NCBI GenBank assembly: GCA_012517065.1
Contig: JAAYVR010000090.1
Span: forward strand, 1 to 58,439
Origin: Verrucomicrobiota bacterium
GTDB taxonomy: Bacteria > Verrucomicrobiota > Verrucomicrobiia > Limisphaerales > J093
Reading direction: 5' to 3'
Length of the DNA stretch: 58,439 nt
Part shown: in pieces, positions 27,001-35,491 of the stretch
Position numbering within the stretch: the stretch's first letter is position 1
Layout of the letters: each line of letters begins with the position of its first letter
The notes under the pieces: model-generated
Told to the model about the DNA's origin: nothing
Database searches by the model: none
Seen by the model: the letters and a program-made list of their open reading frames with translations, nothing else
Position numbers and translations under genes: made by a program

Positions 27001-27324
27001 ATGACTCCTGCCGAAGTAAACTTTGACACCGGCAGTAAGTCATGGAAACGAGAATTTCAAGTGGTCCTCGCGACTGGCCACCAGCACACCAACAGCCGCC
27101 GTTGCCATTTGTGGGCCGTCAATCAGAGATCGCCCAGCTACCGGTTGCGCTTGCGTCAATGGCATGCTGATGCTCTGACCGAATTACGCGCCGCGTTCCA
27201 TGCACGAGCCGGTCTGCTACGGCCGCAGTTGGAGAAGCAAGCGAATGCGACCGAAACCGAATACGACAGTGCGCGCCTGGCTGCAGACCTTGAACTGCTG
27301 CGGGGATGGACGGCGTCGGTTTAG
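27001..27324 (+). CDS. Doubtful ORF, uncharacterised
   Basis: A 107-codon frame in a 736-base gap. The C-terminal half (LRQWHADALTELRAAFHARAGLLRPQLEKQANATETEYDSARLAADLELLRGW) reads as a plausible helical protein, while the N-terminus looks random. No family is recognised and no ribosome-binding site is seen. It may be a relic, a real small gene or chance. The rest of the gap (26815-27000 and 27325-27471) shows nothing further. Confidence 0.25.
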   Translation: MTPAEVNFDTGSKSWKREFQVVLATGHQHTNSRRCHLWAVNQRSPSYRLRLRQWHADALTELRAAFHARAGLLRPQLEKQANATETEYDSARLAADLELLRGWTASV

Positions 27325-27473
27325 CCAGCATACTTGTTTGCGCCAGCCCGGCCGATGCGCTGCATCGCTCTCCTAATCCTGACTCAAACACCGTGGCCGC
27401 ATTCCAATCGGAGGGAATCCTCGAATCAAGGATCGCTAATTCAAAAGACGGCTCGGTGATGCAACTCATTCCC

Positions 27474-27543
27474 AGCCCGCAAATCTCACCGCCTTACCAG
27501 ACCACGACACCCAAAGCTTCATTCCGGTCAGATTTCCGGGCTA
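27474..27543. repeat. Gene-end palindrome, family A copy 2
   Basis: Read on the minus strand it opens TAGCCCGGAAATCTGACCGG, eight bases after the TGA stop of the NAD(P)H oxidoreductase gene that ends at 27551. It closes with an inverted copy (GGTGAGATTTGCGGGCT). Arm length and spacing equal those of the copy at 9.2 kb, while the central 32 bases differ. Confidence 0.8.
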
Positions 27544-27550
27544 CGCTGCA

Positions 27551-28153
27551 TCACCTGGTCACAGTGTTGAAACACCGATCAACAGCCTCGTTTACCATGC
27601 TGAGCCATGTCTGACGCTGCGCCAATGTGCTCGTTATAACAGGGGTAAAAACAAGCCGCTCGACAACCGACACGCCGCACAGACCGAACACGACCTTGCG
27701 CCACAAAATGTCCAGCGGATCACCATACAGTTCGACCTCCTTTTCCTGTGGCGTGTTCGCAGTGTTGATTACCAAAGCCGCACGCGCCTTGAGAAGGCCG
27801 ACCGGTTTGCCGCCGCCTTTCCCATCAGGCACAAATGTGTAAGCCCGGCCGGCTCGCAAAACGCGGTCAACCCAGCCGCACAGGATCGCCGGCGGCCGGC
27901 TCCAGTAATTCGGATGCACGATGACGATGCCGTCTGCTGTGGTAATTTCCTCGATGTGTCTGGCAATGTTATGTGGGAGGGGCGCTTCCCGCGGAATCTC
28001 GCTTGCTGGAAGGCATGGATCGAATCCTTCGGCGTACAGGTCATGCCACCAGACATTGCAGCCAAGTGCCATAAGCCTTGCGCGCGCGATTGCCGCAATC
28101 GCGTGATTGAAACTGCCCGGTGAGGGGTGAGCCAGAATAATCGATACGTTCAT
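27551..28153 (-). CDS. NAD(P)H-dependent oxidoreductase, flavodoxin-like fold
   Basis: A 200-residue protein of the MdaB/KefF/NQO1-like family, which carry FMN or FAD and reduce quinones or azo compounds. ILAHPSPGSFNHAIAAIAR is the phosphate-binding N-terminus. ITTADGIVIVHPNYWSRPPAILCGWVDRVLRAGRAYTF is the diagnostic central block, and NTANTPQEKEVELYGDPLDILW the late one. It is cytoplasmic. No neighbouring potassium channel or regulator suggests a special role. Confidence 0.92.
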   Translation of the reverse strand: MNVSIILAHPSPGSFNHAIAAIARARLMALGCNVWWHDLYAEGFDPCLPASEIPREAPLPHNIARHIEEITTADGIVIVHPNYWSRPPAILCGWVDRVLRAGRAYTFVPDGKGGGKPVGLLKARAALVINTANTPQEKEVELYGDPLDILWRKVVFGLCGVSVVERLVFTPVITSTLAQRQTWLSMVNEAVDRCFNTVTR

Positions 28154-28372
28154 GGCACGACTACAGTTCGGTGCTTTTGGTCTGTGTTATATGGATTCTC
28201 CTGCCAAAGTCACTCCCAAATCAAACCCTGGACAACGAGCCTGGCACTCTATTTGCGTCTTTGTTGGATGGGCGTGGGCGGAATGCGCCGGTTCAACGCT
28301 CGACCAGCTATGATCCGGGTCCAGAATATGCCGGTCTTTGAGTTTCAGTGACGGGTTGGACGTTGGTAAGCG
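28154..28372. other. Intergenic with one GAGCCTGGCACTC word
   Basis: A single copy of the dispersed word variant GAGCCTGGCACTCTATTTGCG lies near 28221-28241. The rest shows no gene or RNA. Confidence 0.5.
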
Positions 28373-29638
28373 TCATTCGGTCGCAGTCTTAAGGAATTCC
28401 TCGAACGCGCCGCCGAGGAGTTGTTTGACGTCGCGCTCGACTTCTGCTGCGGTTGGTTCCCAGCCGGCAGCGGCGATATCGGAGTATTTGTCCAGCAGCA
28501 CTTTGGCGAGGACTTTGCGGCTGTGTTCCCACTTGTAGATCAACTGATCAATGACGCGGGCGTCGGAATGTTGTGCGGTGAAGCTTGTGCCGATAAGTTC
28601 GAGCCGCATGCGGGTTGTTTCTTCGATTAACACGGGCACATTTGTGAACCACCAACAGCCGAAGACATGCAGATTGCGAAACTTCCGGGCAAGCACGCAG
28701 AGTTCGTGCTGGTTCTCGCGTGAGAGGACGGTGACGAGGAAACGGTTTTCGGGGTAATTGGCGCAGAGGTGGGCGAGCGTTGAAAGGTCGCTGCGACCCA
28801 TGGCGTCGCCTGCGAGTTGGAGGCCTGGGTTAACGGCGCGTTTGACACCGAGCATGAGTGCGAAAGGCATGTTGAAATCACGGCAGTGTGGTAGCACAGC
28901 GCCGCGAATCAGCGAGGCGCAGTCTGAGGTTTCGTCGCAGGTGAATTCTGGCGGCAGTGAGACCATCATGTACCTGGCCTTGATGCGATGTGACCAGTCG
29001 GCTAGGAACCGGCGAATTTCGCTGATTGTATGTCTTGAGAAACCCTCGCTGACCTCGTATCCCCACTGGCGCAATTTGGCGCCGGCCTCGGGCCAATTGA
29101 CGAGGATCGGGTCCACACGTAGCGCGGCCACGAAACGTTCGTCGCGCAGAAACCCTTTTTGCCACACACTGTGTTCTGCGTCATCGAACGGCGAGTTTGT
29201 CATGTAAACGGTTCGGACGTTGGCCAGTTCAAGGCAACGATTGACGTAGCGTTCCTGGTCCCACTGTGCAAACCACTTGCGGAGTAATGCGAGGTCGCGT
29301 TGTCTGGGATCAAGCCCGAGTCGGTGCAATGTGGTGAGAACTCCGCGGCAAGCCTCGGAAATGGGGGAGTGTTTGACGAACAGTTCATTCCAAACGATGT
29401 CAGCTTGTTCGGTCTTGGTAAGACGCCAGAAATTCTCGTACGGCGTTTCGATGCGGCGGAACGCTTCGGCAACGAGGTAGTGATAGACCAGCAACTCGTC
29501 GATTCCCCACAACAATAGTCCGCCCATGAGAGGATCATAGAGGTGTGTGTGGATATCGATTACGGGTGTGTTCCAGACGACCCTGTCGAGCAGGGCTGTG
29601 AGAGCCGTTCTGCGGAATTCGGTAACCTGCGTGTGCAT
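28373..29638 (-). CDS. Glucuronate isomerase-like (UxaC family) protein
   Basis: A 421-residue member of the amidohydrolase superfamily close to uronate isomerase. The family interconverts D-glucuronate/fructuronate and D-galacturonate/tagaturonate. PVIDIHTHLYDP carries the paired metal-binding histidines (His30, His32). LWGIDELLVYHYLVAEAFRR and YENFWRLTKTEQADIVWNELF fit the UxaC architecture, and NYPENRFLVTVLSRENQHELCVLARKFRNLHVFGCWWF is the late barrel block. It is shorter than E. coli UxaC (about 470) and typical of planctomycete/verrucomicrobial homologues, so the substrate could differ. Confidence 0.8.
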   Translation of the reverse strand: MHTQVTEFRRTALTALLDRVVWNTPVIDIHTHLYDPLMGGLLLWGIDELLVYHYLVAEAFRRIETPYENFWRLTKTEQADIVWNELFVKHSPISEACRGVLTTLHRLGLDPRQRDLALLRKWFAQWDQERYVNRCLELANVRTVYMTNSPFDDAEHSVWQKGFLRDERFVAALRVDPILVNWPEAGAKLRQWGYEVSEGFSRHTISEIRRFLADWSHRIKARYMMVSLPPEFTCDETSDCASLIRGAVLPHCRDFNMPFALMLGVKRAVNPGLQLAGDAMGRSDLSTLAHLCANYPENRFLVTVLSRENQHELCVLARKFRNLHVFGCWWFTNVPVLIEETTRMRLELIGTSFTAQHSDARVIDQLIYKWEHSRKVLAKVLLDKYSDIAAAGWEPTAAEVERDVKQLLGGAFEEFLKTATE

Positions 29639-29711
29639 TTCAGTTGCTCTGGTTTGCGATTGTCAACCAAGACCAGCATGTTGGTCCTGGCTAAACAATT
29701 GCACATGTGGT

Positions 29712-30848
29712 TCAGCGCAACGACAGATGCTTTGTCAACCAGTTGGTTGTCTTACTCCACATCTCGGGGGTATAGACATGTCCCACGTTCGGGTAGATGA
29801 TGCTTTGGAAATTGTCGGGTGCGCCGAACAATTTGTAGAGTTTTGAGACCTTTGACTCGATTATGTGAATTCCGTCCACGGGCGATCCAGGGTCTTTTTC
29901 TCCGCTTTGGAAGAGCAACGGCCGGGGCGCTGCCATGGCTACCACCGCTTCTGTATCAAAGTGGTTTAACATGCCCGGGACGAAGTAATAGATGCCGTGC
30001 TCGCGCAGGCTCTCCGAGGCGATCAAGTTCTGATACCGGGTCAGGCAACAGACGGCTGCGCCGACTTTCAGGCGGTCGTCGAGTGCCATCAGCCACCATG
30101 TTCTTGTGGCCCCCATGCTGATGCCAGTGACACCGATGCGGTTGCCGTCGATCTCCGGCCGTGAACGCAAATAGTCGAGTGCGATCAGATCGTCACGGAG
30201 TATCATGCCCCACAAAGTGCGCCCGAACCACAGGTTGAACTTGCTGGCGGTCATTTCGCCTGCGCTCCCTTTTTCCCGTGGGCCGCCCGGGCCTTTGCCG
30301 TTTCTTTCGCCGAAGCAGCAGGCGTCAACGGCGATGACCGCGAACCCGAGTTTTGCGAGTGCGGGTCCCGGGGGGACAGGCGTCGCGTTTGTGCCGAAGA
30401 GCTCTTCTTTACCGACGTCGTATTGGCCCCCATGCCAATGGCAGTACAGTATGGCTGGCGATTTCTCCTGGCCGTTCTTTGGCAGTAAGAGATAGCAAGG
30501 GACCAGATCACCAGCGCCATTGTCGAGCTCGAGTTTTTCCAGGGTGAAATCGGCGTGTTCGGTGCGGGACACGACGCAAACGCTGACCGGGTTGGGACGC
30601 GGCGGCAGTTTGCCGAGAAGGTCCCAGAGTTTGGCGCGGACTTGCTCTCGTTGTTTGAGCCATGCGTCGAGCGTGTCAGCAGGCTGAAAATCGGGGGTGG
30701 GTGGAGCGGCTGCAAGCCACTTCTGCCAGGTTGGGGGCGTTTTGGATTGTGACATGGCTGTTGCGGTTAGGAGCACCAAGGCAATCAAACACAAAGTAAT
30801 TTTCAGAGTTCTGACACGACGGAGCATGATTGACAAGCACACTTTCAT
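29712..30848 (-). CDS. Secreted alpha/beta hydrolase (dienelactone hydrolase-like)
   Basis: An exported esterase-type protein of about 378 residues. A signal peptide occupies the first 30 or so residues (TLCLIALVLLTATAMS). SPAILYCHWHGG precedes the fold core, GVTGISMGATRTWW holds the nucleophile serine, SGEKDPGSPVDG the acid and PNVGHVYTPEMW the histidine, so the triad looks complete. Homologues are annotated as acetyl-xylan-esterase or dienelactone-hydrolase-like, and plant cell-wall deacylation is plausible. The start is uncertain (30866, 30848 or 30827). It lies about 70 bases downstream of the uronate-isomerase-like gene start on the same strand. Confidence 0.85.
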   Translation of the reverse strand: MKVCLSIMLRRVRTLKITLCLIALVLLTATAMSQSKTPPTWQKWLAAAPPTPDFQPADTLDAWLKQREQVRAKLWDLLGKLPPRPNPVSVCVVSRTEHADFTLEKLELDNGAGDLVPCYLLLPKNGQEKSPAILYCHWHGGQYDVGKEELFGTNATPVPPGPALAKLGFAVIAVDACCFGERNGKGPGGPREKGSAGEMTASKFNLWFGRTLWGMILRDDLIALDYLRSRPEIDGNRIGVTGISMGATRTWWLMALDDRLKVGAAVCCLTRYQNLIASESLREHGIYYFVPGMLNHFDTEAVVAMAAPRPLLFQSGEKDPGSPVDGIHIIESKVSKLYKLFGAPDNFQSIIYPNVGHVYTPEMWSKTTNWLTKHLSLR

Positions 30849-30866
30849 ACTCATTTCTTGGAGCAT

Positions 30867-31233
30867 CTGCGCAGCAGTCCCAGCTTATCAGGTCATTCAA
30901 GACCTTTGCATTAAATTTGTTCAGTCAGCGATCCCAATTCGCTCATACACTGGGCTGCGACACTGGGCTGCGAATTTGCACCGGCCAGGTCGGCCCAGAC
31001 CGGAGTTTTGGAGTTACTGGATTTCAGCGCGGCACAGGGCGTTTTGGTGTCGCTTCTGTTTGGGACGCCGTGAGCCGATTCGTCTGCTGACTCCTGAAAC
31101 CTGTTTCCTGGCTGCTGGCCATGGTCCATGGTCCAGCGTCTCTGGTCTTTGGTGTATGATCTATGGTCCGCGGTTCTCAGCTTCTCGTGGGGATATTCTC
31201 TTTGAGAATTGGCTGCGGCTACGCCGTGCTGAG
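30867..31233. other. Intergenic with short tandem repeats
   Basis: There is no gene. A perfect 13-base tandem ACACTGGGCTGCG occupies 30947-30972. Further along, repeated (A)TGGTC words lie near 31120-31170 (CCATGGTCCATGGTCC and variants). No terminator hairpin with a T-run was seen. Confidence 0.5.
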
Positions 31234-33558
31234 TCACTGTGGTTTGGATCGCCCATAGCTGCTGGGACCGGACCTGCTGGGGCCGCTGGCCGGGCTCGAA
31301 GGAGCAGCCGGAGCTGCAGGTGCAAACTTTGGCTGTGAACCAAGCGACGGCGATGTTCCCGACATCGGCGTGGCCGACGCGCGCGGCACTGACACAGAAG
31401 GCACAGCAACGGTCGGCATCGAGGGTGTATTCATTGGCGATGAAAAACGGGGTGCGCTTGCTGGCGGAACCGATACCGGCTGCGAATAGGCACGCGTGAC
31501 TGGCGGCTGTGAACTGATTGGTCCGGGCATTGTAACAGCCGGAGCCGAAGAACGGCTTGTTGGCTGTATTGACGACGCCGGCACCGGGGTCGAAGGAGCG
31601 GAAGTCTTGGGCCTCGATGTAACACTCGGCGAACCGGCGGGAGCTGTGATCGAGCTTTGGTTGAACGGCCTGCTGACGGGAGCTGGCGGCGTCGGCCTCG
31701 GAGGAGTTGTAGTTGAAGAAGGCGAAACTGTTGATCGAGGAACAGAAACGCGGTTGTCCGTTTGAGCAGGCGTTGTGACCGGGGCTGGGGAAGATGTTCC
31801 TATTCTGCGAGGTTCGGTTCTTGTGACCGGCGGCTTGGCAGTTTCGACCGATTGACCAGCGGGCTTGCGCGTAAGGGGCGCATTTTCGGATCGAACGACA
31901 GTCGAGCGCTGGTTTGTCGGCGGGGTGGCAGGCGCCGCAGACCCGTCGCTCGCTTGGCGGGGCGCCAGCGCGCCGGGTTTCGCAGTTGGCGATGATAGGC
32001 CGGGCCGTGAATTGTTAACAGTGGTTTCCGCCGAGGTGCGCACTGGCTGTCGCGTTGTGGTTGTAGTGCGTTCTGCTACTGGTTTGGTGGGCGACATGCC
32101 TGCGGCACTGGAGCGGACAGGCTGGCCGCTCGATGTGCTGGACGGAGAGCGTCGCTCGCTGAAACCGGCAGTCGTCGGCAGCGAAGCCGCGGGCGATGTA
32201 CGATTGACGGTGCTGGTTCTGATGGGTCGTGGTTGCGGTGGCGCGGCGTCCGGGGCAGCTTTTGGCCTGTACACTGCGAGCTGCTTGTCTCTGGGCTCGA
32301 AACGACCGGCGCGGCGCATTCCGTCAGGCGCAGAGGTGACATCGCGGAGTTGGACTTTTGGGATTTCACGGCGTGTGACCGCGCTGATGCGCTTGGGCGG
32401 GATACCTTCGTTCACGATGGTGTTGTTGTTTCCGACGACGTAATTGTTGATGACGGTGGAATTGTTGTAAACGACGGTGGTTTGATGTCTTGGCAGGCGA
32501 TGATGGTGCACATATCGATCGCAAAAATGGTGATAACTGACGAACGTGAAGCAATCCCAGCCGAGGCCGAAGCTGAAACCGAAGCTGACGTTGCTGCCGT
32601 ACCAAGTAAGCCCGATGCCGGCTGACCATCCGCACCCTGGCGGCAGAGGCGCCCAACCGCAGTACATGTCCGAGTATCGCCACGTAACCCATGCTGGTGC
32701 CCATTCATATCCCGGAACCCAAACCCATCCTACGTGATGATGCCGGTACCAACGACCGTAATGGAACGGTGCCCAGCCCCATGAGTACATTGAGTGCCAG
32801 TACCATCCGGCGTCGGTGTAAACCCAATAACCGCCGTGGCAATAAGGTTGCCAGTCAGCGACAACCACGGCGCAAGCAGGTTGCCATACCCAACCGTAAG
32901 ACGGGAGTTCGATCCACGTACCGTAAGGCGCCAAACTGGAATAGAAGTAATTGTTAACCTGCGTCACAGGCTGAGTGTACACCGGAGGTGGCGACGAAAC
33001 GCTGGGCTGAGGTTGACTTGCCGCTGTTGATTCGGCGGGTTCGGTCTGTCTTGGAGGTTCAGGCGTTGCAGGTGCGGCGGTCGAAGCCACAGAAGAGGTT
33101 GACTCGGTGGACGTTGGCTGTGCTGGAGCTTGGGCGGGTACGGTTTCGGTCTTGGTGGGTTCCTGCGCCAGCGTGCTCTTGTGCTTGAGCATCTCAGCGA
33201 TAACTTCTTCAGACACACCAATGTCTTTGAGATAAAGGATTTCGTCGGCGCTGAGGTCAAAGCCTTGGGCGGATTTCTTCACGTACTCGACCAGGACAGT
33301 ATCACCAACGCCCTTTTGGGCGAGCTCGACGATATCTGCGACTCCGGGTGAAAGCTGCGGCGGCTGGAGCGGGATTTTAGCTGTTGGTTCTGAAGCTTCT
33401 GCCGAATTACCTGCCGCTGCGTCGGTTGCCGGGGAAAGCGCCGCAGGCGCGTTTGTCCCAGTGGTGGATGGGACGTTATCGCCTTGGCAGATTGACAAGG
33501 CGGCGACTGTTACTCCCAGCATGGCGCCCCAAGAGCCCCTTTGATATGCCGTTTTCAT
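31234..33558 (-). CDS. DUF6600-type secreted protein with long disordered tail
   Basis: An exported protein of about 774 residues starting MKTAYQRGSWGAMLGVTVAALSICQG (signal peptide). Residues about 30-120 contain a helical segment (VADIVELAQKGVGDTVLVEYVKKS) resembling a small repeat found near DUF6600 domains, then a Pro/Ser/Thr linker. The core is the DUF6600 aromatic repeat region: NNYFYSSLAPYGTWIELPSYGWVWQP, YWVYTDAGWYWHSMYSWGWAPFHYGRW and GWVWVPGYEWAPAWVTWR, very rich in Trp, Tyr and Gly. The final 350 residues are Pro/Ser/Thr/Arg-rich and low-complexity, ending SYGRSKPQ. Function is unknown; surface or matrix attachment is an inference. An earlier ATG at 33657 is unlikely. Confidence 0.85.
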   Translation of the reverse strand: MKTAYQRGSWGAMLGVTVAALSICQGDNVPSTTGTNAPAALSPATDAAAGNSAEASEPTAKIPLQPPQLSPGVADIVELAQKGVGDTVLVEYVKKSAQGFDLSADEILYLKDIGVSEEVIAEMLKHKSTLAQEPTKTETVPAQAPAQPTSTESTSSVASTAAPATPEPPRQTEPAESTAASQPQPSVSSPPPVYTQPVTQVNNYFYSSLAPYGTWIELPSYGWVWQPACAVVVADWQPYCHGGYWVYTDAGWYWHSMYSWGWAPFHYGRWYRHHHVGWVWVPGYEWAPAWVTWRYSDMYCGWAPLPPGCGWSAGIGLTWYGSNVSFGFSFGLGWDCFTFVSYHHFCDRYVHHHRLPRHQTTVVYNNSTVINNYVVGNNNTIVNEGIPPKRISAVTRREIPKVQLRDVTSAPDGMRRAGRFEPRDKQLAVYRPKAAPDAAPPQPRPIRTSTVNRTSPAASLPTTAGFSERRSPSSTSSGQPVRSSAAGMSPTKPVAERTTTTTRQPVRTSAETTVNNSRPGLSSPTAKPGALAPRQASDGSAAPATPPTNQRSTVVRSENAPLTRKPAGQSVETAKPPVTRTEPRRIGTSSPAPVTTPAQTDNRVSVPRSTVSPSSTTTPPRPTPPAPVSRPFNQSSITAPAGSPSVTSRPKTSAPSTPVPASSIQPTSRSSAPAVTMPGPISSQPPVTRAYSQPVSVPPASAPRFSSPMNTPSMPTVAVPSVSVPRASATPMSGTSPSLGSQPKFAPAAPAAPSSPASGPSRSGPSSYGRSKPQ

Positions 33559-33814
33559 AAAATCTGTTTGTTCGAGTTTCTTTTTTGAGCGGTCCGGGCG
33601 GGGCTGCTGGCTCACGACCTGACCGTTCCAACCATATTGACATCGGGGCTGATGCAACTATTCATCGCACACCACAGCCCAGCCGCAACCGAATGCTCTT
33701 GTTTTCACCAAACCAACACCAACATTGTGCCTTGGTTCGACAATAGCAAGGCAGATTTCGTAGTTGCCGAACCGGAGATGATGCTGCAAAGTATGGACGC
33801 GGATTTGGCCGCGC

Positions 33815-33905
33815 GGAGAGATGGCAGAGTGGTTTAATGCGCACGCCTGGAGAGCGTGAGTGGGCTAATACCCCACCGGGAGTTCGAATCTCCCTCTCTC
33901 CGCCA
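33815..33905 (+). tRNA. tRNA-Ser (anticodon GGA)
   Basis: A 91-base class II tRNA. The acceptor stem GGAGAGA pairs with TCTCTCC, followed by discriminator G and encoded CCA. The anticodon stem CACGC/GCGTG carries loop CTGGAGA, with the anticodon GGA at 33849-33851 decoding UCC and UCU. A long variable arm (GTGGGCTAATACCCCAC) and the T loop TTCGAAT are present. It resembles E. coli tRNA-Ser(GGA). It lies just upstream of the O-antigen ligase-like gene on the same strand. Confidence 0.97.
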
Positions 33906-33976
33906 GTTTTGTTACGGGCAGTTTGATTGTGGTGCATGGGTTTTGTTTTGCCACGAGAGTTGGGCTCATATAAGAG

Positions 33977-35491
33977 ATGAACGGTAGTGTTGTTGACGTT
34001 AGACTGCGCTTTCACCTGTTTTTGTGGTATGGGATGATGGCGCTGGCGGTTTTGTTCCTGGCGTTTTTCCTTGCAGCGAGCCCTTTCTTTGTAGCCTTTA
34101 TGGTGACCGGGCTTGCGTGGTTGGTGCTCTTGCCGTATCACGCGCAAGTCTCTTTTTTCCTCGCGCTCAGCACCTTCAGCTCAGCGCTCATATTGCCGTT
34201 CATACCGGGTCGCCCCTATTTCTGGGAATTCGCGGCGGTGTTGGCGTGGACTGGCATTGTGATAACCATGTGGTTGCGCCGGTACAGACCGGAGTTTCCC
34301 CGATTGTTGAGGGAAAACAGGGCTCTTTTTGTGGCATCGCTCGCATACTGCATCGTGTTGATCATTACGATGCTGGTACGCGGATTTGGTTTGCGGGTGC
34401 TTGGATCAGGCCAAGTGGGCGGCCGTCTGTACATTCAACAACTGTTGTGCGCCGTATTCCCGCTGCTGATGATCATGGTCCGTGTTGATGAGCGGACGGT
34501 GGTGCGATTGTTCACTTTGCAGTATTTGCTTTCGGCCACGTACCTGATTTCGGACTTCGTGTTCGCGTTTGCTCCCCAACCGCTGGTTGGGCTCTTGTAT
34601 TTCTTGGAAATCCCAAATGACGCTTTGAATTTTGAGATTCAAAGCCTGCGTTTTGGCATCCGCCGGTTCCAATCGCTTTCGTATTTTGGCCAGGCGTTTA
34701 TTTATCTGGTGCTGATGTATTATGGGCTGAAAGATTTGATTTCGCGGCGCGGACTGATTGTTTTTCCCGTGACGCTTGCGGTATTTGCGGTGAGCTTGCT
34801 GAGCGGTCATCGTTGGGTAATAGCGATTGTGGGCATCACGGTCCTCTTTGTGGCTTACGCGCAAAGGTTCTACAATCTGCGAAACATGCTCGTGAGCGCC
34901 GGCGTTGCAGCAATCTTACTGGCGCTGACCTACGGGTTTGCAGACCGGATGCCGCAGGCTTTTCAGCGGGCCGTTTCAAATCTGCCCGGCATCAAGCTCG
35001 ATTATCAGGCTCGCCTCGATGCTGAAAACACGATGTACATGCGGCGTATCTTGTTCAGGATCGGGCTCGGGCTCATACCAGATTACTTCTGGATTGGGCG
35101 CGGTTTTGCACGGTTCCTTGACGAATACTCGGCGTATTGGGACCCGACGGTGGTGACGTTCCATGTGAACCAAGGCGCGTTCTACAACGGATTCATTGGT
35201 TTGATGGTAAACACCGGCGTCTTTGGGACCGCGGCAATGTTGTCCTTCTTGTTTCTTGGCTCGCGCAAGGCGTGGCAAATCATGCAGCACCTTCGCACCT
35301 ACGGGTGCGAAGACGTGTTCTCACGCCTTTGCAGTGTGGTAGCCGGGCTCTGGATGGCGAACGTCTTGGCGTTTCTGTTCCTGCACGGGGACAGTGAGTT
35401 TGCCATGAAAACGTTCTCGTTGCAGGCGGGTGCAATCCTGCTTTGCCATCATCTGTTGCGCAAACGACTCGAATCCGCAGCGGCGGCATGA
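33977..35491 (+). CDS. O-antigen ligase/polymerase-like membrane protein
   Basis: A 504-residue polytopic inner-membrane protein with ten or more hydrophobic segments. The Wzy_C/O-antigen-ligase pattern is visible: a large loop after residue 310 (NLPGIKLDYQARLDAENTMYMRRILF), then IGRGFARFLDEYSAYWD before the last membrane helices. Such proteins polymerise or transfer surface polysaccharide from a lipid carrier. Its stop overlaps the start of the glycosyltransferase gene (ATGA), forming an operon with it. Confidence 0.85.
   Translation: MNGSVVDVRLRFHLFLWYGMMALAVLFLAFFLAASPFFVAFMVTGLAWLVLLPYHAQVSFFLALSTFSSALILPFIPGRPYFWEFAAVLAWTGIVITMWLRRYRPEFPRLLRENRALFVASLAYCIVLIITMLVRGFGLRVLGSGQVGGRLYIQQLLCAVFPLLMIMVRVDERTVVRLFTLQYLLSATYLISDFVFAFAPQPLVGLLYFLEIPNDALNFEIQSLRFGIRRFQSLSYFGQAFIYLVLMYYGLKDLISRRGLIVFPVTLAVFAVSLLSGHRWVIAIVGITVLFVAYAQRFYNLRNMLVSAGVAAILLALTYGFADRMPQAFQRAVSNLPGIKLDYQARLDAENTMYMRRILFRIGLGLIPDYFWIGRGFARFLDEYSAYWDPTVVTFHVNQGAFYNGFIGLMVNTGVFGTAAMLSFLFLGSRKAWQIMQHLRTYGCEDVFSRLCSVVAGLWMANVLAFLFLHGDSEFAMKTFSLQAGAILLCHHLLRKRLESAAAA

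Noticed and set aside
33815-33905. tRNA-Ser as an integration (att) site for the glycan island
   Set aside because: No duplicated tRNA 3' end and no integrase gene were found downstream.
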